NCBI GenBank assembly: GCA_003507395.1
Contig: DNVW01000009.1
Location: 1 to 33,710 of the forward strand
Direction: 5' to 3'
DNA from: Clostridiales bacterium
GTDB lineage: Bacteria > Bacillota > Clostridia > TANB77 > CAG-508
DNA length: 33,710 nucleotides
Numbering within the stretch: the stretch's first letter is position 1; each line of letters begins with the position of its first letter. A program made the position numbers and the translations under genes. The notes below the pieces were generated by a model. That model did no database searches and had not been told where the DNA came from. It saw only the letters and a list, made by a program, of their open reading frames with translations. Below, piece after piece: positions 1 through 7,679 of this stretch.

Positions 1-21
1 CCCGAAATTATTTTACACTAA

Positions 22-133
22 CACAATGGGGACGTTCCTTTTTGTGACATTTTGTCATCAAGGGGACAGACCTTAAAAGCAGGGAGTGTCCCCAGAGTGA
101 CTTTTTGTCACAAAAAGGAACGTCCCCATTGTG
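22..133. repeat. REPIN-like inverted repeat element
   Basis: Two perfect 27-nt arms (22-48 and 107-133) in inverted orientation enclose 58 nt. Inside lies a second pairing, GGGGACA at 62-68 with TGTCCCC at 87-93. The arms contain the core GGGGACGTTCC followed by TTTTTGTGAC. Paired GC-rich palindromes in AT-rich DNA resemble REP doublets (REPINs) mobilised by Y1/IS200-like RAYT transposases in other bacteria. That link is inference: no transposase is in the window. The right arm runs into the 3' end of the metallopeptidase gene. Confidence 0.6.
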
Positions 134-818
134 ACAAAATTTCATAAATCACTACTTTGCTTATTACTGATATTAGTAAACTAAAATTTACAATTTGAAT
201 TCCTTTTTGATTTACTTTTTTATAGTTTTTTATTATTATTTCAATTTCTTCTTTTGTAAGTTTATCTGTTTCTTCCATATATTCTTTTGCTAAGTATTCT
301 GCTTTTATCATTGCATCTGTTTCTAAATAGCTTCTTATTATATAATAAATAAATCCTAATATTATTAATATATTAATTTGTAAGGCTGTGTGTTTTATCT
401 TTCCAAATATAGTTAATATCAATACTGCCAAGAAATATATTATGTATATATTAGAATATATAAAATTAAAAAGTAGTATTTTTTTATTTTGTATTGAATG
501 TAAGCATTCATGAGCTATTGTTTGTACTCTCATAAAAGTGTCTTTTATATCACTTATTAAAATGGTATTAGTTGCTACTATATATAGACTTGCTTCTTTA
601 CTTTCAGTTTCTTCTATTTTAACATTTTCGTTTTCTAATTTTTTTAATATTTCTTTACATATTTGCTTATTTGGTGGTAATTTATCTGTAATTTTCGCTA
701 ATTCTTTATTATAACCTATTTCTTTTATTTTTTTTACATCATTTATTTTTATTCCTAGTATAAATTTTATTAGAAATATAAATACTATGTATATTAATAC
801 AATTATTATATTTTCCAC
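108..818 (-). CDS. Membrane-bound zinc metallopeptidase, YugP-like (putative)
   Basis: A 236-residue protein starting with GTG behind AAGGAG. Residues 1-20 form an N-terminal membrane helix, and further hydrophobic helices lie near residues 120-160 and 210-228. Between them, HECLHSIQ near residue 103 is a gluzincin HExxH zinc motif, with a distal acidic stretch (LETDAMIKAEYLA) that could hold the third ligand. Arrangement and size resemble YugP-type membrane metallopeptidases, whose substrates are unknown; the exact family is inference. The stop codon and roughly the last eight residues (QWGRSFL end) are encoded by the right arm of the REPIN-like element, so the native C terminus was probably replaced when the repeat arrived. 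It is separated from the upstream ylbF-like gene by a hairpin and a second repeat, so it is probably transcribed alone. Confidence 0.6.
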   Translation of the reverse strand: MENIIIVLIYIVFIFLIKFILGIKINDVKKIKEIGYNKELAKITDKLPPNKQICKEILKKLENENVKIEETESKEASLYIVATNTILISDIKDTFMRVQTIAHECLHSIQNKKILLFNFIYSNIYIIYFLAVLILTIFGKIKHTALQINILIILGFIYYIIRSYLETDAMIKAEYLAKEYMEETDKLTKEEIEIIIKNYKKVNQKGIQIVNFSLLISVISKVVIYEILSQWGRSFL

Positions 819-856
819 TACACTTTCACTCCTTTTTATCCATATTTATATACACA

Positions 857-884
857 ATAACCTACACTTTTTAGTGTAGGTTAT
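857..884 (-). terminator. 12-bp stem-loop, probable terminator
   Basis: Perfect 12-bp stem (857-868 with 873-884) and a TTTT/AAAA loop, lying between the ylbF-like gene and the metallopeptidase gene, both on the minus strand. The downstream T-run on the minus strand is weak (TTATTGTG), so efficiency is uncertain. Confidence 0.5.
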
Positions 885-934
885 ATTTTCAATGTTATTG
901 TTAGTAAAGGGTGTCCCAAACTGGGCAAACGGGA

Positions 935-957
935 CAATTAGGGACTGTCCCTAATTG
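935..957. repeat. REP-like palindrome
   Basis: Two 11-nt arms (935-945, 947-957) around a single base, with core AGGGACTGTCCCT. It ends 3 nt from the ylbF-like stop codon. The neighbouring 911-934 carries related GGGAC/GTCCC words (GTGTCCCAAACTGGG). It shares the GGGAC core with the repeat at 22-133 but is not the same sequence. Confidence 0.5.
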
Positions 958-960
958 AGA

Positions 961-1293
961 TTATAATACTCCTTTTATTGATTCTGCTATAATTTTATTA
1001 ATATCAACAATCATTACATTAAAGTTAACTTCTAAATCGAAGTATTTTTTTATCTGCTCATCTTCTATTAATATTGCATACATATTTTCTAATTTTTTCA
1101 TTTTTTCTTCGTCTTTTTGTTCACCGCTATATTGCATAAGTTGTATGTCATATCTTAATTTTTCAAATTCTTCTATTTTGCTTTTTAATTCTGGATTTGA
1201 CATTATTTCATCTTTCATGTTTTTATAACTAATATATTCCTGTGATTCTCTTATTTCTTGTGCTAATTTATTTGCAGTATCATAAACATTCAT
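961..1293 (-). CDS. YlbF/YmcA family protein
   Basis: A 110-residue, mostly alpha-helical, charged protein. The pattern MNVYDTANKLAQEIRES, then YxxYKxxKxEIMSNPELKSKIEEFEKLR and a C-terminal helix, matches the Com_YlbF family. In Bacillus the family members YlbF, YmcA and YaaT form a complex that acts with RNase Y in mRNA maturation and affects competence, sporulation and biofilm. Many clostridia keep only stand-alone homologues of unknown role. It lies 29 nt downstream of the GT4 gene on the same strand, so the two may be cotranscribed. Its stop codon abuts a REP-like palindrome. Family assignment is good; the specific function is not known. Confidence 0.75.
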   Translation of the reverse strand: MNVYDTANKLAQEIRESQEYISYKNMKDEIMSNPELKSKIEEFEKLRYDIQLMQYSGEQKDEEKMKKLENMYAILIEDEQIKKYFDLEVNFNVMIVDINKIIAESIKGVL

Positions 1294-1322
1294 ATTTTAA
1301 CCCCATTTCTTTCTATATGTTT

Positions 1323-2615
1323 TTATGCATATGCATGTTTTTTCTTAAAGTTAAGAAGATTTACTATTTCTGAATCTGTATTTTTAGCTTTGGCTGCCTT
1401 TTTAGCATTTTCTTGTTCTATTTCTTCTGCTTGCTTTTGTGCAACTGTTTTGCATATAGCTTTTTCATATATGTAATGTGTATCTTGAGCAATTTTGTTC
1501 CAGTTAAAGTCTTCTTTTACTTTTGCTTTAGCATTCTTAGCTATATTATTAGATAACTTTGCGTCATGTAATATGCTAAGCACTGAATCTGCAATAGAAT
1601 TTGGATTTCCTGCATATGCCTTCATTCCATTTATTCCATGGTCAACAATTTCATTTAAACCTCCAACATCTGATACTACTGTTGGAACTCCTGCTAACAT
1701 TGCTTCTAATGCAACAATTCCAAAAGGTTCATATGTGCTTGGGAATACTGCAACGTCAGCACATTTATACATTTTTTGAACTTGTTTAGAGTTTAAATAT
1801 CCTGTAAAATATACTTTACTTGAAAGTCCCATTGAGTCGACTTGACGTCTTAATTCATCCATCATACCGCCTTTACCTGCTACGATAAGTTTTGCATCAT
1901 GATAATTTCTTAATATTTTAGGCATAGCAGAAATTAAATGTTGAACACCTTTTTCATAAACTAATCTTCCCATGAATAAAATTATCTTTTCATTATCCAT
2001 GGCATATTGTCTTCTAAATTCATAGTCTCTTTCTATTCCATTAAAGTTTGTTATATTTATTCCATTTGGAACAACATTTATTTTATCAAATGGAAGTCCA
2101 AATAAACTTTGTACATGGCCTTTCATAAAATTACTATTAACAATAACCTCTGTAGCTTCATATGTAAGTAGCCATTCTGTATCATTTATATATCTTTGTT
2201 GTTCATCATGAATTCCTGAATTTCTACCAGCTTCTGTTGCATGTATTGTTGCAACTAATGGAATTCCAAAAGCTTGTTTTAATGTTTTAGCACTTGTTGT
2301 TACTAACCAATCATGTGCATGTATAACATCAAATTTACCTTCTTTTCTTATTATTTCAGATGCTTTTGCCACCATATTAAAATTAAGTTGCATTATCCAA
2401 TCTATAAAGTTGTTTGGTCTAATCATATAATTTTCTACTCTATATACTTTGACCCCTTTGTCATTTTCATATTCTGGTAAATCACCATCTTTGTATGTTA
2501 CAACTGTAACCTCATGACCATCTTTTATTAGTCTTTTGGATAAATCGTGAACTACTCTAGCAATTCCCCCTACGATTCTAGGTGGATATTCCCATGTTAA
2601 CATTAATATTTTCAT
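1323..2615 (-). CDS. GT4 family glycosyltransferase (glycogen synthase-like)
   Basis: A 430-residue GT-B fold enzyme that transfers sugar from a nucleotide-sugar donor. The N-terminal Rossmann domain opens MKILMLTWEYPPRIVGGIA, the glycine loop typical of GlgA-like and GT4 starch-synthase-like enzymes, followed by HAHDWLV near residue 100. The C-terminal donor domain has FMGRLVYEKGVQHLI and the signature PSTYEPFGIVALEAMLAG with the retaining E-x7-E pattern. The last 30 residues are a charged, Ala/Lys-rich tail. ATG is preceded by AAGGAGG. It is divergent from the DUF4912-GH57 pair, a layout seen in clostridia where a GT4 alpha-glucan synthase works with a GH57 branching enzyme. That makes an intracellular glycogen-like polymer the likely product (inference). 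Confidence 0.85.
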   Translation of the reverse strand: MKILMLTWEYPPRIVGGIARVVHDLSKRLIKDGHEVTVVTYKDGDLPEYENDKGVKVYRVENYMIRPNNFIDWIMQLNFNMVAKASEIIRKEGKFDVIHAHDWLVTTSAKTLKQAFGIPLVATIHATEAGRNSGIHDEQQRYINDTEWLLTYEATEVIVNSNFMKGHVQSLFGLPFDKINVVPNGINITNFNGIERDYEFRRQYAMDNEKIILFMGRLVYEKGVQHLISAMPKILRNYHDAKLIVAGKGGMMDELRRQVDSMGLSSKVYFTGYLNSKQVQKMYKCADVAVFPSTYEPFGIVALEAMLAGVPTVVSDVGGLNEIVDHGINGMKAYAGNPNSIADSVLSILHDAKLSNNIAKNAKAKVKEDFNWNKIAQDTHYIYEKAICKTVAQKQAEEIEQENAKKAAKAKNTDSEIVNLLNFKKKHAYA

Positions 2616-2793
2616 GGCTGAAAGCCTCCTTCTTTTTTCTTTTGAAATTTAATTTATTGGTTCTATTTTATACAAATTTTTTACAAAAGTAAACAGTATT
2701 TTTAATTTTTTTAAAATTTTATTCTTTTCTATTGAATTTATTTTTTATTTGATATAGTATATAATAAAATATATACGTTATTCGGAGGAAGAA

Positions 2794-3684
2794 ATGCCAA
2801 AAGTAGCAAAAGATAAGATTAAAAAAGAAAAAATTGAAAATACCAAAATAATAAAAGAAGCACCACCCAAATCAACTAGAGCTAAAAAGAGTGCTTCTAT
2901 TAAAGTTGATGAAAAAAATAATAAAAAGTCAACTTCTAAAACTAAAGCTAGCAGTTCTACAAAAAAAAGTTCTTCCTTAAAAGAGTCTAAAACTTCTACT
3001 AGAAAAAAGACAACCAGCTCTACTAATAAAAAGTCTTCTAAAAAATCTACAAAAGCTGTAAAGTTAACCCAGGACTCAAAAACATCTGCTAAAGTAGATG
3101 TTATAGAATATTATGATTTACCTTTTAGATATAATGAAACAACTGTAAAAGTTTTAGTTCAAACTCCGACATGTCTTTTTATTTACTGGGATATTTCTGA
3201 TGCAGATAGAGCAAATTTAATTAAGGTATTTGGTGACAATTTTTTTGAATCTACTAAGCCTGTTTTAATTATAACAAATGAAACTATGAATTATACTTTT
3301 GAAATAGATATAAATGATTTTGCAAATAGCTGGTATTTACATGTTCAAGATAGTAGCTGTAAATATAAAATAGAATTAGGTAGACGTCCTATAAACTCAG
3401 AAATTAATGTTCCAAATAATTATGTACATATTTCTTCTTCTAACATAATAGAAACACCTAATGACCATATATTATTTGACGAATTAAAACAAACAGCATT
3501 TTTTAGAGATGTAAAAACTAATGTTGTTGTAGAGAAAAATATTTTTACATTATCTCATTTAAGAAATATTGGTAAAATATATAATATATATGATTTATAT
3601 AAAAAAATGTATAAAGATGAATTTAACTGTGATGATTTTGGAGTAAATCTATCTTCTTCACAAAGTTCTAGTAATTTTATTTAA
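2794..3684 (+). CDS. DUF4912 domain protein with basic low-complexity N terminus
   Basis: A 296-residue protein. Residues 1-95 are Lys/Ser/Thr-rich low complexity, probably disordered and strongly basic. From about residue 107 a DUF4912 domain begins (YYDLPFRYNETTVKVLVQTP, then LFIYWDIS). DUF4912 proteins are commonly encoded next to GH57 alpha-glucan enzymes, as here (24 nt upstream of one), but their biochemical role is not established. They may bind glucan or act as an accessory subunit (inference). The ATG follows GGAGGAAGAA, a strong ribosome binding site. Transcription is divergent from the GT4 gene across 178 nt of AT-rich DNA. Confidence 0.75.
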   Translation: MPKVAKDKIKKEKIENTKIIKEAPPKSTRAKKSASIKVDEKNNKKSTSKTKASSSTKKSSSLKESKTSTRKKTTSSTNKKSSKKSTKAVKLTQDSKTSAKVDVIEYYDLPFRYNETTVKVLVQTPTCLFIYWDISDADRANLIKVFGDNFFESTKPVLIITNETMNYTFEIDINDFANSWYLHVQDSSCKYKIELGRRPINSEINVPNNYVHISSSNIIETPNDHILFDELKQTAFFRDVKTNVVVEKNIFTLSHLRNIGKIYNIYDLYKKMYKDEFNCDDFGVNLSSSQSSSNFI

Positions 3685-3708
3685 AATATATGTAAGGAGA
3701 TATTTACA

Positions 3709-5301
3709 ATGACACAAAATAAAGGATATGTAAGTTTTATATTACATGCACATTTGCCATTTATACATCATCCAGAAAGCGAAGATTATTTAGAAGAACA
3801 ATGGTTGTACGAAGCAATTTCTGAAACATATATACCACTTCTTACCAACTTTAAAAAATTAGAGGAGGAAAAAGTTGACTTTAGATTAACAATGTCACTT
3901 ACTCCGCCTCTTCTTAATATGCTTGATAATAAACTGTTACAAAAAAGATACATAAAATACTTAAAAAAGCATATTGAACTCGCTGAAAAAGAAATCGTAA
4001 GAACCAAATATGATGCTAGACTAAATGCACTAGCTAAATATTATTTCGAAAGATATTCTAGTGATTTACATATTTTCAAAGATATATATAATTGTAACTT
4101 GATCGAAGCATTTAAACATTTTCAAGATATTGGTGTTTTAGAAATTATTACTTGTGGCGCAACACATGGTTATTTTCCTATTTTATATATTCAAGAGCAA
4201 ACCGTTAAGGCACAAATAGCTGTTGGTGTACAAACATATGAAAAATACTTTGGCAAAAAGCCTAATGGAATTTGGCTACCCGAATGTGGATATATTCCAG
4301 AGGCAGACAAATATTTAAAAGAATATGGAATTAAATATATAATTACAGAAACACATGGCATTTTATATGCTAACCCTACACCTATATATGGAACTTTCGC
4401 CCCAATTGTCTCTCCTGAAGGTATTATAGCTTTTGGTAGAGACATAGAATCTTCAAGACAAGTTTGGAGCTCCATTAATGGATATCCGGGTGATTTTAAT
4501 TATAGAGAATTTTATAGAGATATTGGCTATGATGCTGATTATGAATATATAAAACCATATATTGCTTCAAATGGTGTAAGAGTTCATACTGGTATTAAAT
4601 ATCATAGAATAACTGGCAAGGGCTGTGAAGAGAAAGATTTATATAATATTCAATGGGCAAAAGATTCTGCTGAAAGACAAGCAGGTCATTTCTTTGATTC
4701 TAGAACTAAACAAATAGATAACCTAGCTCCACTTACTGCTAATCCACCTATTATTTTATGTCCTTATGATGCTGAACTTTATGGACATTGGTGGTATGAA
4801 GGACCATATTGGTTATATGTGCTTTTTAAAAAAATATATTATGATAAATGTAACTTCAAATTAATTACACCTAGTGAATATATTGATAAATATCCTTTAA
4901 TGCAGATTTCAACACCTTGTCGTTCAAGTTGGGGGGCAAATGGCTATAGTGAAGTATGGCTAAATCCTAGTAATGATTATGTGCATAAACATTTACATGT
5001 AGCTGGTGAAAGAATGATTGAATTGGCACATATGTTTCCAAATGAGAAAAACAAATTAAAAAAATTTGCTTTAAATCAATGTGCGAGAGAACTTTTACTT
5101 GCTCAAAGCAGTGATTGGTTATTTATTATAACTAATGGAACTATGGTAGATTATGCTAAAAAAAGAATTAAAGAACACATAGGTCGATTTACAAAGCTTT
5201 ATTACCAGTTAAAAAGTAATAATGTTGATGAAGACTTTGTAAAAAACATATTTAAGCAAGATTGTATTTTCCCTGATATTGATTATATGGTATATTATTA
5301 A
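3709..5301 (+). CDS. GH57 family 1,4-alpha-glucan branching enzyme-like protein
   Basis: A 530-residue (beta/alpha)7-barrel glycoside hydrolase family 57 enzyme. The HAHLPF motif is at residues 13-18. The nucleophile motif WLPECGY places the catalytic Glu at residue 192, and YDAELYGHWWYEG places the catalytic Asp at residue 354. The length and DUF1957-type C-terminal helical part (NQCARELLLAQSSDWLF) match the branching-enzyme subgroup, which cleaves alpha-1,4 bonds and re-attaches the chain through alpha-1,6 bonds in cytoplasmic glycogen. No signal peptide is present. The upstream DUF4912 gene and the divergent GT4 gene complete a compact glucan-synthesis locus. A strong intrinsic terminator follows the stop codon. 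Amylase activity cannot be excluded from sequence alone. Confidence 0.85.
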   Translation: MTQNKGYVSFILHAHLPFIHHPESEDYLEEQWLYEAISETYIPLLTNFKKLEEEKVDFRLTMSLTPPLLNMLDNKLLQKRYIKYLKKHIELAEKEIVRTKYDARLNALAKYYFERYSSDLHIFKDIYNCNLIEAFKHFQDIGVLEIITCGATHGYFPILYIQEQTVKAQIAVGVQTYEKYFGKKPNGIWLPECGYIPEADKYLKEYGIKYIITETHGILYANPTPIYGTFAPIVSPEGIIAFGRDIESSRQVWSSINGYPGDFNYREFYRDIGYDADYEYIKPYIASNGVRVHTGIKYHRITGKGCEEKDLYNIQWAKDSAERQAGHFFDSRTKQIDNLAPLTANPPIILCPYDAELYGHWWYEGPYWLYVLFKKIYYDKCNFKLITPSEYIDKYPLMQISTPCRSSWGANGYSEVWLNPSNDYVHKHLHVAGERMIELAHMFPNEKNKLKKFALNQCARELLLAQSSDWLFIITNGTMVDYAKKRIKEHIGRFTKLYYQLKSNNVDEDFVKNIFKQDCIFPDIDYMVYY

Positions 5302-5313
5302 TTAATCATATAG

Positions 5314-5348
5314 GCAAGAAAAATAAATTTTTTCTTGCTTTTTTTTTT
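5314..5348 (+). terminator. Intrinsic terminator after GH57 gene
   Basis: A 10-bp stem (GCAAGAAAAA at 5314-5323 with TTTTTCTTGC at 5329-5338) followed by ten T residues. It begins 13 nt after the GH57 stop codon. Confidence 0.9.
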
Positions 5349-5381
5349 CTTTTATGCTAAGATAATATAGTATTAATTCAT

Positions 5382-5456
5382 AGGGGTATAGTGTTAATGG
5401 TAGCACATCGGTCTCCAAAACCGCCTGTGAGGGTTCGAATCCTTCTACCCCTGCCA
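5382..5456 (+). tRNA. tRNA-Trp (anticodon CCA)
   Basis: A 75-nt cloverleaf. The acceptor stem AGGGGTA pairs with TACCCCT, the anticodon loop is CTCCAAA (anticodon CCA), the T loop is TTCGAAT, and the 3' GCCA is encoded. The first anticodon-stem pair is T-C (27-43), so that stem has four good pairs. The tRNA stands alone between the GH57 terminator and the gtrA-like gene. Confidence 0.95.
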
Positions 5457-5489
5457 TAATATACTTTCAATTTTAAGGAATACGTCATT

Positions 5490-5912
5490 ATGAATATTAT
5501 TAAAAGTTTAATTAAAAAATTTTGCACAAAAGAATTTATATTTTATCTTATATTTGGAGTTTTAACAACTATTGTTTCTCTTTCTGTTTATTATTTTTGT
5601 GTTCTTACCTTTTTAAATCCAAACAATGCATTTCAATTACAAATTGCAAATATTTTATCTTGGATTTTAGCTGTTGCTTTTGCTTATGCTACAAACAGAA
5701 AATTTGTATTTGAAAGTAAAGATCCTAACAAGCTTAAGGAGCTAATCAAATTTGTTACTGCAAGATTACTTACACTTTTTTTAGACATGCTTGTTATGTT
5801 TATATTGGTTACTTTATTGCATTTTAATGATAAAATAAGTAAATTGATTTCTCAGGTTATAATAACTATTTCTAACTATATTTTTAGTAAAATTTTTGTG
5901 TTCAAAAAATAG
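5490..5912 (+). CDS. GtrA-like integral membrane protein
   Basis: A 140-residue protein with four predicted membrane helices (about 17-38, 50-68, 84-105 and 115-133). The PF04138-type pattern is FYLIFGVLTTIVSLSVYY at the start and NRKFVF between helices 2 and 3. GtrA-family proteins are thought to carry lipid-linked sugars across the membrane or to assist cell-surface polysaccharide synthesis; the substrate here is unknown. The ATG follows AAGGAA. The next gene, the frameshifted M23 peptidase, starts 33 nt downstream on the same strand, so both may be expressed together as cell-envelope functions. Confidence 0.8.
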   Translation: MNIIKSLIKKFCTKEFIFYLIFGVLTTIVSLSVYYFCVLTFLNPNNAFQLQIANILSWILAVAFAYATNRKFVFESKDPNKLKELIKFVTARLLTLFLDMLVMFILVTLLHFNDKISKLISQVIITISNYIFSKIFVFKK

Positions 5913-5945
5913 TTTTTATTTTCCATGCATTTTTTAGGAGTTTTT

Positions 5946-6517
5946 ATGTCTAAAATTTTCAAATTATTCATTATCTTTTTTATTCTTGTATTTATTATTT
6001 CTATATTTTTTATTCCAACTCTTCCCTATTTAGATACTCAAATGAACTTTTCACAAATTGATCTCACTTCTGAATTTCTTTGGCCCACACCTGAATATAC
6101 TGGAATAAATTCATATTTTGGTAAAAGAGTTTCTCCTACTGCTGGTGCCTCCTCTTTTCATAAAGGAATTGATATTGCTGCACCAGAAGGTACTAAAATA
6201 CTTGCTATTACTAATGGCAAGATAACTTTTACAGGATTTTTAGGTGGAGGACGGTTATACCATTACTTTATCCTTTGAAAATTATAAAATATCTTATTGT
6301 CACGTTTCTCCATTAATTTTAGTTAGTGTTGGAGATACTGTTTTTAAAGGTCAAGTTTTAGGATATGTAGGACCCAAAAATGTTTATGGAGTGTCAGGTA
6401 ATACATATAAAGATGAGAACCGGCAGTCCAACAAATGGAGCAACTACTGGTCCTCATCTTCATTTAGGTGTTCGATATAATGATGAATATATTAATCCTC
6501 TATCTTTATTTAATTAA
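5946..6517 (+). CDS. Membrane-anchored M23 peptidase with two +1 frameshifts at CGG codons
   Basis: Reading all three frames gives one coherent 189-residue protein: 5946-6251, then 6253-6420, then 6422-6517. Residues 1-28 form a membrane anchor. The rest is a LytM/M23 metallopeptidase domain with the zinc motifs FHKGIDIAAPEG (HxxxD) in the first frame, YCHVSPL in the second and GPHLHLG (HxH) in the third. All catalytic motifs are therefore intact but lie in three frames. The shifts fall at GGA CGG TTA (6249-6257) and AAC CGG CAG (6418-6426); skipping the C of each CGG restores GGT and GGC. AGGAG at 5936-5940 selects the ATG at 5946 rather than 5925. The stop codon abuts the stop of the convergent gene. 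It probably cleaves peptidoglycan cross-links. Either it is expressed by programmed frameshifting or it is a pseudogene. Confidence 0.75.
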
Positions 6518-7015
6518 TTACATATCATCCTCATCACTATTTTCATTATTTTCTTTATTATTATATTCTTCCTCTTCTTCTCTTAAACAACTACTTTTAC
6601 AATGTGAGCATCCTTGTGTACATTCATCTTCATTCCAATCTAGCTCAATTACATTATGACATTCTGGACACTCTATTTCTTCATTAATTTCACTATCTAC
6701 ATCAGCAATAAATTGATAATTACAATATGGACATATTATTTCAAATTCATAATTTTCATCATCTGAATAAATATCATTTTCAATATTGTTTACTATGTTT
6801 TGAACTTTTAATATTCTATTATCTATTTCTCTTTGATTTTCTTCTATTTCACTTAATCTTGCATCTGTTATTGATGTTAATTTATCTATTATATCTATAA
6901 AAAATACAGATAATTCTGTAAATTTGCCTTTTACAAATTCTAATTCTTCTGGATTTTTTATTTTCTCCTCTATCTCGTTTATAATATTTTTGTACTTATT
7001 ATTTAGATCTGACAT
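6518..7015 (-). CDS. Zinc-ribbon protein, CD1247-like (function unknown)
   Basis: A 165-residue acidic, soluble protein. Residues 1-85 are helical with coiled-coil character. Residues 90-130 carry CPYCNYQF and CPECHNVIELDW, two CxxC knuckles of a zinc ribbon. Then comes a Cys-rich segment (CTQGCSHCKSSC) and a highly acidic tail of Glu, Asn and Asp. Clostridia encode a similar two-part protein directly downstream of the EF-P gene, as here (19-nt gap). No biochemical role is known to me. The third Cys cluster may be an additional metal site. Confidence 0.6.
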   Translation of the reverse strand: MSDLNNKYKNIINEIEEKIKNPEELEFVKGKFTELSVFFIDIIDKLTSITDARLSEIEENQREIDNRILKVQNIVNNIENDIYSDDENYEFEIICPYCNYQFIADVDSEINEEIECPECHNVIELDWNEDECTQGCSHCKSSCLREEEEEYNNKENNENSDEDDM

Positions 7016-7033
7016 AATAAATTCCTTTCTGTT

Positions 7034-7600
7034 TTATACTCTTTCCATATATTCACCGGTTCTAGTATCTATTTTTATAACATCGCCTATATTAACAAAC
7101 ATTGGAACTGATATTTCATATCCATTTTCTAATGTTGCTGGTTTTCCAGATGTTGTTGTTGTATTACCAGCAAATCCTGGTTCTGTATATGTAACTTCTA
7201 ACTCTACAAACATTGGTGGCTCTACTGAAAATACATTTCCTTTATATGATAATACTTTTACATTCATATTTTCTTTTATAAATTTTAAACCATCACCAAT
7301 TTGGTCTTTATTTAAAGGTAATTGCTCATATGTTTCATTATCCATAAAATAATATAAATTTTCATCATTGTATAAATATTGCATTTCTCTTTTTTCAATT
7401 TCTGCACCTGGATATTTTTCAGATGGATTAAAAGTTTTTTCTAATACTGCACCTGTTATTACATTTTTTAATTTTGTTCTAACAAATGCTGCTCCTTTTC
7501 CTGGTTTTACATGTTGGAACTCTACTACTTTAAATACATTCCCATCCATTTCAAAAGTTGTTCCATTTCTAAAATCTCCTGCCATATATACTTCTGCCAT
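7034..7600 (-). CDS. efp: Elongation factor P
   Basis: A 188-residue translation factor that stimulates peptide-bond formation when ribosomes stall on polyproline stretches. It has full family length, with the KOW-like N-terminal domain MAEVYMAGDFRNGTTF, the conserved loop KPGKG with the tip Lys at residue 35, and the C-terminal OB domains ending in GDVIKIDTRTGEYMERV. Firmicute EF-P may carry a modified loop residue, but no modification gene is seen nearby. GGGG lies 9 nt before the ATG. It is followed by the zinc-ribbon gene and preceded by the aminopeptidase P gene, the common pepP-efp order in Firmicutes. Confidence 0.95.
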   Translation of the reverse strand: MAEVYMAGDFRNGTTFEMDGNVFKVVEFQHVKPGKGAAFVRTKLKNVITGAVLEKTFNPSEKYPGAEIEKREMQYLYNDENLYYFMDNETYEQLPLNKDQIGDGLKFIKENMNVKVLSYKGNVFSVEPPMFVELEVTYTEPGFAGNTTTTSGKPATLENGYEISVPMFVNIGDVIKIDTRTGEYMERV

Positions 7601-7679
7601 TATTATTTCCCCTTTCTTATCTTTCTTAAACTAAATCTATACTATTATATACCTTTTTGCCTTAAAAATCAATACTTTT

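Noticed and set aside
6249..6423. Homopolymer sequencing error as cause of the frame breaks
   Set aside because: The extra base is a C before GG in three different contexts (ACGG, CCGG, GCGG), none in a long homopolymer. It cannot be excluded without reads.
5946..6517. Simple pseudogene explanation for the M23 gene
   Set aside because: Both breaks are +1 at an in-frame CGG, all catalytic motifs are retained and the third segment ends at a normal stop. A third, unrelated gene shows the same pattern. I keep pseudogene as an alternative but not as the main call.
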